Part shown: positions 19,901-31,900 of the stretch, piece by piece
Layout of the letters: each line of letters begins with the position of its first letter
How positions within the stretch are numbered: the first letter of the stretch is position 1
NCBI GenBank assembly: GCA_030698625.1
Contig: JAUYMS010000003.1
Span: forward strand, 19,471 to 83,470
DNA: 64,000 bases
Reading direction: 5' to 3'
Origin: Candidatus Omnitrophota bacterium
GTDB lineage: Bacteria; Omnitrophota; Omnitrophia; Omnitrophales; Aquincolibacteriaceae
The notes under the pieces: generated by a model
Databases searched by the model: none
Seen by the model: the letters and a program-made list of their open reading frames with translations, nothing else
Told to the model about the DNA's origin: nothing
Made by a program: the position numbers and the translations under genes

Positions 19901-22900
19901 TCGGGGCAGTTGCGGCTTCGCGGGGCCCTGGAGGTCTTTGTTCAGGCACTGCAGAATCCGGCGCCCATCACGGCTTTGACACAAAACGAATTCGCGGCCG
20001 GGGAGTTTTCTTTTCTGTTACGAAGCGACGGTATTATCAGTATCGCCGATTACGGCAGCGCAGATCAGGCAAAGCAGACACAGACGCAATTTCGGGAAAT
20101 CGGCTTCATTGAAGACCGCGGAGGACCGGCTCAGACAGCGATTCGTTCATTAATAGAAGAGGGCAAACGCATTGTTCATGAACGGCCCGAATTGCACCGC
20201 AACTTTACCGGCATCGCCGATGCCCTGCGGCAGAAAACCGCGTTGCGCGACGACAATACTTCGGGCCTATCGCCCCCGGTTGTCTCGGTTTCTCCGACGT
20301 TTCAACGCCGCACCCTGAGTGAGGCCCTTCGTTATCAAGCCGGAGTAGAGAGTAACCGAAATAATGCCCGCCGCGCCCGAGAGCAGCTCGAGCAGCTTAC
20401 TGAAAATCAGAAAAACGAGATTATCGGGATCCATACCTTATATGGTGAGCTTGCGCCCGGCGAGGGAGAATTCTTCCGGGGTTCAACCCTTGAAGTAAAA
20501 AATACTTCGGAGATCCCGGAGATAGCCGATCTGGCAAAGGCCCAAAATCTCCCCGATGTGCCGGTTGTCATTATCCGCCTCTCTGCAGAGGCCCTGAAAC
20601 GCTTGAAGCAGAGCGGGAAAATCAGCGGTGCCGGGATAAGCGTGCACAATGTCCCCGGTGCGGTCGCCATTCAGGGTGCCTTGGCACGAAAGGGATTCGG
20701 TGCTTTTAATATCGGCGCCATTATTACGCCGCAGAGTCACTTCGGTTATTCTCCCACAGAAAGGGAATTTCACGAACTCGGTCATAATATCGCCTTGGGC
20801 AAAACTGCCGATCTCGGCCGCACGGCGACACCTTTCATCGTAAGACCCGGCGGCGAGGTGGACACTTTAGAAGAACTCAGCAATTACCGGCTTATGTATG
20901 CCGGCGCTGACGGGCAGATCAACCGTGTTGATCAATTCGGAAGGCCGCTAAAGACCTATGAAGGCAAGCGCGGGCTCGTCACGGGTTATGCGCGCAGCGC
21001 CAAGCAGAGACGCGAACTCGAACGCATGATGGATATCGTGGCGCGGCTCGACTCCATTTTCCCGCACCGCTATGTGACGCATCTGTTGCTGCGTGCCCGC
21101 AGCCATGAAGAAGTGTTGGGGTGGACAGTCGATGAGGCCGGCCGTGAACTCAGTGATGAGGCACTTGTTGAGAGATTTTTGGAACACTTTACACTCGAGG
21201 AACTCCTGAGGGCCAAAAAAGCAGGCTATGACCCGAATCAGATTGCGCTCCTGGACTTGGACGATCAGGCGCGCGAGCGCGAGTACATACGCGGAGATCT
21301 TGCGAATCCCACGACTGAGAACATTCAGCGGTGGGCCGATCAGTGGGCCGTCGGGCCGGTAACTTATCTGGTCGAGACGGGGCGCCGCTCAGAGCTGCGC
21401 CTGCTGCAGGGCTGGCTGAGTGCCGAAACGACAGACCCGATTCTCTACAACGCTGCGGTGAGTGCACTGAACAGGCTGGGTCTTACGCCTGCCGATATTG
21501 CGGCACGGCTCGCACCCATTGAGGAGTCCGGCGCCGATCTTCAGCCCGACATTAATATTTCCAATCAAGGTGTGCGTGAACAGTCCGTGCACCCGGCAAC
21601 GAATGCCGAGTTTCGTGCCCAGCTGGATGAGAAATACCGTAAGCAGGAACTTGCCAAGGGCAGACCGCTTGCCGTGATTAATGCCGAGATTTTGGCAGCA
21701 GGCGTTTCGGGCGCTGCGCTCGCGATCCAGCCCGATGCGGTCACAACCAATGAATTCGGCGAGACAGAAAACGTCTTTTTCTTAGACGGCCTCGCCGAAG
21801 ACAGGCAGATTGGTCATGCAGGGCTCACGCGCAACCAGGTCTATGCCAAGACCGGCCGCTACGATATCGCAGCCCATGAACTTGCCGAACTCCGGCTGTG
21901 GAAAATCAAAGAACGCGAACTTATCGAAAGGGGCGAGATCGATCCGTCTGCGACGCCTGCAAGCGGCACACCGCGTAATATCCGCGAATGGATCCGCGCC
22001 AATATCACCGAGGCAAGAAGACTCGACGCCCAGTTTCATGCCATCGGGCTGAAAGCGGAAGCGGCCGCCCGCGCCCAGAAGGTAAAAACCGCCGACCATC
22101 TTTCACGTGTGGTCTACCAGGTTATCGGGAAGGCGCTCTACGAGGTCCCCGTAACTGCGGCCAAAGCGGAACTCGACAAAGTCCAGAAGCAATACGAACT
22201 CCTCAAGAATTCGGGTTTAAAGGGTGAGGCGTTTCAAGTTGAACTTAAGCTTAAGGAGACCGAGCTTGCCGATGCGGCAAAGAAATTTCAGCAAGCACAT
22301 GAGAAGTGGTTTACTTATCAGATTCTTCAGTCCCCCAACGGGGCAAACCGGCTTAAAGGCCTCCTGAGAAAAATCGGTATCGATGTCAAACCCGGCGACA
22401 CGCGGTCGGGGCTCACTCTTTTGGAAGCATTTTCGCTGAACCCTGAGGTCAGAGCTATCTATGACAAAGTCACAGCAGCCCTGGCGGCCCATGAAAGTGA
22501 ACTGCAGGCGGCCCTCGAAATTGACAGTGAAGATAAGATCGAAACGCGCGAGCACTTAGAGAAACTCAGGGCACTCGGCGAGAAGGTCAGGGGCGAATTG
22601 GAAAGGGACCTGGCGGGCACCGATACGGAGCTTCTCAGCATTATCATTCCGACAGCCGTCTCGGAGTGGATTACCGGGTTCTCCCTATTGGATGAGAGCG
22701 GGCAAAACGTGCGCGCGGGAGCGCAGGCCGACCTGATCGGTCAGGGGCGGGCCAATTTCATCGTCGCGGTCGCCCTCTATTTGGGTTTTGATATCTCGGC
22801 ACCCACGGGTATCGGAAAAACAACGGGGATGCGTCTCGGTGCGGCGATCGCCAAATATGCGGATCCGAATACCTCAGTCGGTATGTTTTTAGAAAATACC

Positions 22901-25900
22901 GATTCCGAGGGGAAAGACTATGTGAAGGTGAAGAAGGGCGGCCAGTATGACGGAAGCAGGCAGCGGAAGGTGGGTGCGGATGCGGATTATGCCAAAGGGG
23001 TTACCGGTCTCGAATTTGCGGCGCTCAACGGATATGACGTCATTCGCGCCAGCGATTACATCGGGGAAGGCAAGGAAGATTACGCGGGGCTTCATGAGCA
23101 GCTTAAGAGCAACCCCAGGGCGGTCCTCGTCATCGATGTCTTCAACGCGTCACAGCTCGGCAATCAATTCGACAGGCTCTCCGAGAGCGGTAAACTCGAT
23201 GCCGTGGACCTCTATGAATATATAGAGGCAATGGATGTCAAGATTGTCGACGAAGCACAGATCCCAGCGCTGCACCGTGTCCGTTCCATTATCGCCAAAG
23301 GCGGCGACGCTCAATTGGAAGGCCGGAGAAAAATAGTTCGCCGCGGCTTGAATGCGGCCAAGGTCCTCGACCGCCTGCGGGAGGAGGGCGAGTTCGTAGA
23401 GGCCGAGGACATCGAAGACTTTCTGCAATATTTAAGCGACGGCACGCTTAAAGAGACCCCGGCCTATGTCGTTACCGATGAAGGCATCGAGTTGAACCGG
23501 GCGCTGACGGAATTGCTGAGAAAAAATCTCAAGAAGTACGGGTTCACGCGGCAGCGCGAGTTCCGCTCACTCCTGCAGGCGCTCTATGCCCCGAGCGAAT
23601 CGCTGATGCCGGGCATTATCGAAGGGCGAATCGAGCTTAAGCCCTTCCAGGAAGACAAGGGAACGATCGAAAAACGCCAGCAGTCCAGCGACGTCGCCCT
23701 CCAGGTCGGTGCCCTTTACCGCTTTTTTAAGCAGGTGGCCGCAGAAAACGAGGCGCGCGCCAAAAATGCCCCGCAGGTGATCGAGGAAATCAAGACACAG
23801 CTGGAGTCGATGAGAACGCCGGCCAATACGGCGGCGATTAACCGCCTCAAAGCCAATCTCGACAGGCTCAAAGCCGGTCACAACGAGAAGCTCTATAATC
23901 AAATTGCGGCGCAAATCGAGGCCTTGAGAGACTCGGCTAATAAAACGGTCATTGACGGCCTAAGCGAAGATCTAAGAAAAGCAGGGCCCGTCAGAGTTCG
24001 GGACGTGGTGCAGGACCTGGAGAGTACCGACAACCGGATTGACGGAGAGAAGGCCGGCGACAAAATTTTGAGCGGTGATGAAATCGTTGAAGGCGTGGAT
24101 CTGAAACCCGGCAGCAAGGCGAAAACCGAAGTTAACTATGAGAAGTTGGGGAACTTCTTCAAGGTCGAATCCATCGGCCGCCTTGACACAAAGACCGGGA
24201 CCCCGATTCAGGAACTTTTTGGTTCGGGCGTGCGAACGCTGTCGGCAACACTTCCGCTCACAAACGAACTCTATACCGGGAATCCGCTCATCGATCTCGG
24301 CACGAGCCGCCCGGACCTGGAGCTTTACAAGGAGGCCGGACGTCTCCATCTCGGCACCCTCGATTTTGACAGCGACGAAGATATTGAAAAACTTCTAAGC
24401 CTTTTGAAAAGCCGGGATGTCCTCCGGAGCGGCGATGAGAGTAAAGGAGAATTGGCGGTAAAGCCGCTCATCGTCATTCCGCTTGTGAAATATCAGGGCA
24501 GACTGCGCGAGCGGCTTGAAGAGTATCTGAAACAACACCCGGACCTTGCCGCCGACCTTGGGTATACGGCCGACGCCGTCCGGAACATCATCCGTGAAGT
24601 GGGCGTAACGACCACCTCCGAGGCGGTGCAGGAAATTGAGGGCGAGGGCCTTTATTCCCAGGGGTTCGTTGTGATCGGGCCGAGCCGTATTGCGACCGGC
24701 CGCGACTTCAAGGGCATCATATCCGTCATCGGGCTGGGTATAGAAAACTATCCCGCCGACCTGCTCGCACAGCTGATCGGCCGCGACCGCCAAAATCGCG
24801 GCCAGATTCATCTTTACGGGGCGACCGAGGGACTGCGCCGTAATCTGGTTCAGTCCATCGCGGGCGCCGAGGCAACCGATATGGAAAGATTCTTGGCCAG
24901 GCAGTTGAAGATCCTCGAGCGGGAGCTGGCCGACACGGAAACACGGACCGAAACGGAATTCGACGCGGCAAAAGCGCGAAACGCCAAATTCGCCGTGAGC
25001 GGCAACCGAAAAGATCTCGGGCATGATGCCCTGGTGATCGATAAAATTAGTAAGGCCCTCGACGGCACCGTGGACGGCAAACCCGGGAGCCCGGCGCTCA
25101 GAACTTCGGCCAACGAGGCGGTGATCGACCGCATTAAGCAGAACCTGGGCAATCTCCTGGCGGCCGTCGATGCCGTAAGCGTCAAAGACCTCGTCAACAA
25201 GATCAACGCGGATTTCGGCACACTTCAAGGCCTCTCGCCGGCCGAAGCAAAGATCAATCTGGAAAAATTACAGGCTTATGCCGGGAACATACAGCGAGTC
25301 TTCCTGGTGACGCGGGTCGGCCAGCAGACGACGCGCCGCGATGAAGGCAAAAGGCATATCCTTTTACACCGCGTCCTCCGGCAGAAGTACGATCAGAGCA
25401 AAATGGGTTCCGAGGAATTTCAGGACCTGCTCGAAAAACTCGCGAAATCAGCGGATCAGAAAATAACGCTGGAGTACAAAGACGAGGCAAAGGGCGAAAC
25501 GCCCGAGTCGACGACCAGTACGGAGTTCCGCCTGAGCGATTTCTACGGCCTCAACTTTCAGTACCGTTACCTCATGGTGCAGTCTCACGCCAGCCGTTTT
25601 GTGGCCACGACCATGTCACGCAACGAAGTTGTCACGCGGCCCCTGAAGTCTCTCGTCAGTCAGCTTATCAACGGAACCGGCCAGGCCGCGGCGCTAAGCG
25701 TGCCCGAGCGGCAGAAGGCCGTCGCATACCTCTCGGAGCTCATCAAGGAAATCGAGGAGGGAAAGGTCTTTGATGTGGATTCCTATCTCGAACGCGGTGT
25801 TATCTCCGGCGAAGACTATGTGCGGAATGAATTGTTGATGCAGATCAATTTCGTGCTGGGTGAGGACCTCGAAAATGACCGGGGTGTCCTGGAGAGGCTG

Positions 25901-28900
25901 CGGGGCCAGAAAATATTCCGGTCGATCTGGTCGCTCGTCGAAGACACGCTCCGTGTCACCGAGTTGCGCGAGGTGAAACAGGCGCTCAAGACCAAGGAAT
26001 TCAAATTGGAATCGGTGCAGGCAGAGGCGAAGCTTAGTGCTGAGCAGGGCTTCCCGGGTAAATTTTCCATCGCTTCAACTAAGGACAAGAGCCTGCGCAA
26101 CCTCTTCAAGACCTTGGTCCTGTTTTCCGAATATGTCGCTGCCGGGCACCGGCACCGCTCGCCTTCCTCCGAGCAGGGTGAAAGGGCTTATGCCCAAACC
26201 GCCAAGGAAGAGACCAACCGCGACCGCGGGTATCAGCGATCTCTCGGGGATGTCCTGGAAGATAGTACGAAGACAAGAGAAACCACCGAAAAATTAAAGA
26301 ACCGAAGCGAACTGCGCGGCGGCCGGGTCTCGCGGGCGGCGCTTAACTTTAAGCGATTTCTGGAGCAGCTCAAGAAGCGCCTGGAGACCGACACCGAACA
26401 GACAACGGCTGCCCTGAATCGCCTCCGGCGCGGCATCCGCGCGGATAATCCCGCTTTTATCAAGGACGATTGCGCCGGCGGAACGTCGTGTGCGGACCTC
26501 GCCTATGCCGTTGCGCATGAACTTTTGGATCAAGGGGTGTTTGCGGATCCCCAGCAGGGCAGTACGGTTGCCGGCCGGGCTCTCGGCTTCTTCGATTCCC
26601 TGAGCGATACCGAAGCGGCCGCTGTCCGGTTCCCGGATTTTCTAAGCGCGCTCCGCGCCGATCACCCGGAAGCCGCTCTCGCGCGCCTGAAACTTCTCTA
26701 TAAGGGCGCCTTAAATCCGGCCGAAGAAGCAGCGGCCAACGCCGCATTCGACACAGAAGCTGAGGCGGAGCGTTATAAGCGCGTGAGGACAAAACTGGCC
26801 AAGAGAAAATCTGTTTATGATGAAAAGGTATCAAAGCAGTCGGAGTTCCTGCGTTTTCGAGGCGGCCTTCGCGGGGTGTTGGACAATATTAGGTACTATC
26901 TCAACCTGAGCCAGGCGGTGAAGGGTGTCCTGAGTTTTGAGCTCGGACTCTCGGGCCTGAGGAACAGTCTCCGGACCCGCGGCTGGAAAGGCCTCTACTC
27001 GAAATTCTTTCAACCCTTTTTCGGCGGCAGTCGGAATCTTTTCGGGATTATCCGAGTGAACGCCATTACGGTCGCCGATGTGTACAACGGCAGCGGGGCG
27101 GACCTGGAGCAGACTCTAAGACAACTCCGGTCGCAGGTTCCTGACTTGGAGGAAGCCGATCTGGATATTCTACGTGACCGTTGGGGTGATCTCGACAGCA
27201 CCCTCAGGAATCTGCTTATGAATATGTCGGTCGAAGACCTGCCGCGATTCCTCCGGGCATTAAAGGCTGTGGAAAAGGAGGCGGGTGAAGAGGGGTTTGC
27301 CAAAGACCGCGGCCGCGTGATTCGGGATGCCTACCGTGTCGCTTTCGAAAAGGAACCCGACAGCGCGGGGGCCGAGTTTCGCAGGACATTGGTTTCGGTT
27401 TTTAAAGTGGGTTTGGTGGTTGCGGCGACGATCGCACTCACGGTCGCGTTACCGCTCGGCCTTCTCTACGCGGCGGGACTGCTCGGGGTTGCGGGCGCGT
27501 TCCAGATCGTGTCTCTGGCGGTGACCTACGGCCTGTTGAATACGCCGTTCGGTGCTAAGTTGTTCAAAGACAAGAAAGAAGGATTGCTGGCCTTGCTGAA
27601 TCAGCCGGAGGGTACCCTGGCGGGCACGCTTTTGAAATGGACGGTATTCCTGCCAAAAAGCACCGCAAAGGCATTTTTGAATAAAAAATTTACGCAAAGC
27701 GGTAAACGCCTCAAGCGTTTAAGCAAACTCGAAGACTTGATTGAACGCGCCAAGAAAGGCTATTTCAAGCCTTCGGCTGTCAGCCTGCTGCGTGTCATTA
27801 AACTGCATTACGCCGAAAAGGGCTGCGAGGGAAATGCCTGTGCCGCACTCGATGCCCTGGTTTCGGATTTTGACGGTGAAACCGGATACGCAAACGGCCA
27901 GACGATCCCCGATACTTTTAAATCCTTTTCAATCGCTGACATTGACGGCACTTTGGGGACGCCGTCGAAACTGGCCGAAATCTGGACGGGGATAAGCGAC
28001 ATTGCGGACAATGTCCTTGCCAGTGACGCGCGTGTTGCCGCATTTACTTTGGAAGAACTTGAGAAGCTCGCGGCCCGTCACGGGCTTGACGATCACGTTT
28101 GGGATTTGGCGCGCCAGTTTGATAATTCCCTGGAGACACCCGGCGCGGACCTGCTCCAGGCGATCAAAGATTCGGGTACGGCGCGCAGTCAGATTCACCT
28201 TTCGGAATTCCGCGAACTCGCGAAGGCTTCGCGGGCCGTTGCCCTGCTTGCGGCCCCGACCGAAGACGATCTCCTGACTGTCGGAGAAAACTTTCTCCTC
28301 ACGCCTACGAGCTTGAAGATTTTAGCCAGGCAGGCCGGGCTTACGGTTGATGCCGCTACGTTTACGCAGAAACTCCTGGACCGCGGCAAGGCGGCGGGCC
28401 GCCAGGCGCAGAGGCGCGCCCTTGCGAAGACCCGCATTGCCCAGGCCATCGAAACCTTGAAGGAGGCCGAGCGCGTTCCGGCCGCAGATCGCGGCGCAAA
28501 GCGAGCCGAGGCGGCGAGCCTGCTCGACAAGGCCTTCCGGGCCGACCCGGACCAGGGCAAGCGTATTGCGGAAGTAGAACTCGATTTCCGGCTGGCCGGC
28601 GGTTATGACTATGTTTACAAGGCCCTTCGCGGCATGATTGACACGATGAGAGAGGATCTCAGGGTCAACCGCGCCCATTATACGGCCGAGGAAATCAAGG
28701 GACTTGAGATTCAGCTCGCACTCCTGGAAAAACGGCACAAGGCCGGCAACAAGATCGTCATTGCGTCGAATCTCGATGCGGCGGCGTTGAACCGCGGCGG
28801 CGAGATCCATTTGAACAGAAACCTGCTCATTGCCATGAACCGCCTGCGGCGTGATCCGAAACTGGGAAAAGATGCCGAAACGATTGTTCAGGCAACGATC

Positions 28901-31900
28901 GGGTTTTTTCTGCAGCATGAAGAAACGGAAGGCCGGCTGGATATGCTTGATCGTCAAGTGATCATCAGACAGTTAGTGCAATTTCAAATCACCGAAGCGA
29001 GCCGCGCCTTGACCCCCGCCGAAAAGACCGAGCGGGACCGGCTGCTTCATATCCACCGCCTCATCGGTCACGGCGACGGCAAATCAACTCATCGCGGCGC
29101 CAATGACTTCGGAAAGGCCTTTCGCGACTATGCGGCCAACTATTATGAAATGCTCTACACGCGGACACTGACGAATGCACAGCGCGAAGGGGTCTACACG
29201 GCCTTCGAAGGCCTTGCGGCCCTCTGGCATCAACCCAATTTTCTGGACAAGATCACGCCCTATAGGCGCTTTGCCGACGGAGGAACGGATGTCAGCCCGT
29301 TTGAAATTGCGAGACAGCGCCGCCGGGAGCGTATCAAGGTCGTCAATGATCTCAGGGCGCTGAAAGCCAAAGAACGTGCCGCCCTGTCGGGAGGTCCGGT
29401 CCTGACGGCGGCTGAAGAAGCCGAGCGTGGCCGGCTCGAAAAAGAACGGCAGCAGCCTCTCTGGAACGAAAAGACAAGCCCGGTAAGAATCTTCAACGAT
29501 TACTTTCGCCACAATAGTGTGTTCGGCTATGCCTTCGCCTTCAAGAAGGCCGTCAACGACGGGCTTATTAAGCGGGCAAAAGAAATTCTCGAAGCGGAAA
29601 AGAAAAAGAACTTTGACGATGACCGACGGCCCCTGGCCGAGCCGAATATCAGCCAAGCCATGATCGATGACCTGGAGGCCCTCCTCAGGAATGTTGCCGG
29701 CAAGAACGAAGCCGAGAGAAAAGCGGAAGTCTCGAAGTGGTGGGAAAATGTCGAAAATAGCGCCTTAAAACTCTTTTCCCTATATACCCAATACAACCAT
29801 GACGTTGTCGGGGATCTTGTCGCCGGCGAGGCCGCCAAAGTTGCCGACGAAATCGAAGCCGGCTTCAAACCGGATGCAAGCGGGGTCGTCGACCCGGTGA
29901 AATTGGCCGCGGCCCGTGAGAAGTTTGTCGTCGATGCAAGCGGCACGCCTATTCTCGAGAACACGATACGAAACATCCTGGGGCCCGGTTTTATTAACGT
30001 CGATCCCTTCTCCGACGGTTTCTATAAAGTGGAAGAGCAGGTCAAAGAGAGAATTCTTAAGACAATCTTTCAATACGGAGACGATAATGACAGGAAGCTG
30101 GTGCAGAAACTGGCGAAGCGCTCGCCCGGAAGCCGGCGGACGCTCGACTATTATCTTAAGAGTTTTTCCCTGGCGGCCATGCTCGAAGATGCTGAGTCCC
30201 ACGAGAAAACGGCGCCCGCCGCCAAGACCGATGCACAGCGCTTCATTGAAAGCAATCTGCAGGAACCGGGTGCCTTTGCCGTTACGCCCGGGCTTTCGGC
30301 CGCCGACGCGCAGATCATTGCGGATACGGTACGAGCCGCCCGCACCGCGAATGAGACGGCCTATCTGGTACTCACCGGCGTCACCGATTCCCAACGCGAT
30401 ATCCCCGAAGTCCTTTTAGACGAACTCAACAAGATCGGCTTTGAAACGTCGCTCGCGCAATTTAAGCGGGGTGAGAACGTGTACCTTAGTTTTCAAGGGG
30501 CACTGCCGGAACGGATTGAGCCGTTCGGCTCCCACGGGTACACGAGTACGGATATTCAGGTGACTCACTTTCACCCTTCAGACGACCCGACGCCGAGCAG
30601 TATTACCGACGCGCCGGGCAGCGGCAGTTCTAAGATTATTGCGCGCACAAGGGCCTCGACTTACAGCACGCATGAATCGAGCCACCCTGATGTCACCGGG
30701 CACAGTCCGGTAGGCGATGCCTTTGACCCGGCCAAACACCAGCAGATTGTCTTCTATGAAGATGACAGCGGGAATAAGGTTTATGACGTCTTTGAGGAAA
30801 CATCCCCCGACCCTTATAGTGGTTTCCAGAGCTATGCGCCTGAGTTTACCGACTTGATCAGGCGGCTGCGTACCGACAATAAGGCTTACACATTTTACAT
30901 AAAGGATAACCGGCCGGGCAGTACGCCGACCGACTGGTTGAAATCCCAATACTATATTCCGGGGACTTCGCGCTCGGAGCTTCGTCAAAGTGTTGCCGCC
31001 GACAAGGTATCGCCCGACGCGGTCGACACCTCGGTTTCGCGGGCCGTCAGTATTGTCGGCAATGCCGTGGCGGGTGATGCGCTGGTTCGACTGGGACTTG
31101 CCGCAGATACAGTGCTCTATGACGATGACGAAGTGGCGGCCGCGCTTAAAGTGCTTTATGACCGCGGGCTAAGTGCCGAAGACGTTGCGGGCTTGACCAG
31201 GCCGGTCATTGAAAACGCGGTGAACCGGGCGCTCGGCGATCTTCGGCAGCGGTTGAGCGAGCCGGAACGGCGCGGGGCTGTTCTCGACGACCTCGGCACC
31301 CGGCTTGCGAGTTTTGATACGACTCTTCCCGCTCCGGAGGCCTTGTGGCATGCGTTTGTCGACGCCTCGGGACTCATTGCGGTGGAGAACCCGGATTTCA
31401 CGGAACTCTCGGGCTGGGTCGACAGCGTACGTAATCTCATGCGCTACTCGGCTGCGGTCTCGACTGAAGGCGGCGCGCTCGGACTCAGTCTCGACAATTT
31501 AACGCAGGCCGATGTCGCACGCGCGCGGGCGATCAAAGATGCGATCCTGGCAAATAAAGAGAACCGGATTATTTCTTATCAGATATCGAACGACCTCATT
31601 AACTCGGCCAATCGCCGGGAGCTCATCGAGGAATTGGCCGTCACGGTGCGCAATACCGTGATGCTTCGCCCCAATTATTATATCCGTATTATCGTGCCGA
31701 CCATTGCCGACCAGGACGAGCTGCGTGAAATCTTCGGGCGGCTGGCCAATGAATCTGATTTGGAGATCATTACGCCGAGTCACGTGTATCTGACGAGCAC
31801 GGAGGCACAGCCGAACATCCTCGAGGTGTTTACGCCTTCGCATATTGTCATTACCGATGATGCCGAGATCCACGCGAACAAGATCGGCGATGCCGCAGCC

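Noticed and set aside
24395..25228. 277-codon open frame on the minus strand within the giant gene
   Set aside because: High-GC shadow of the motor region; no family resemblance.
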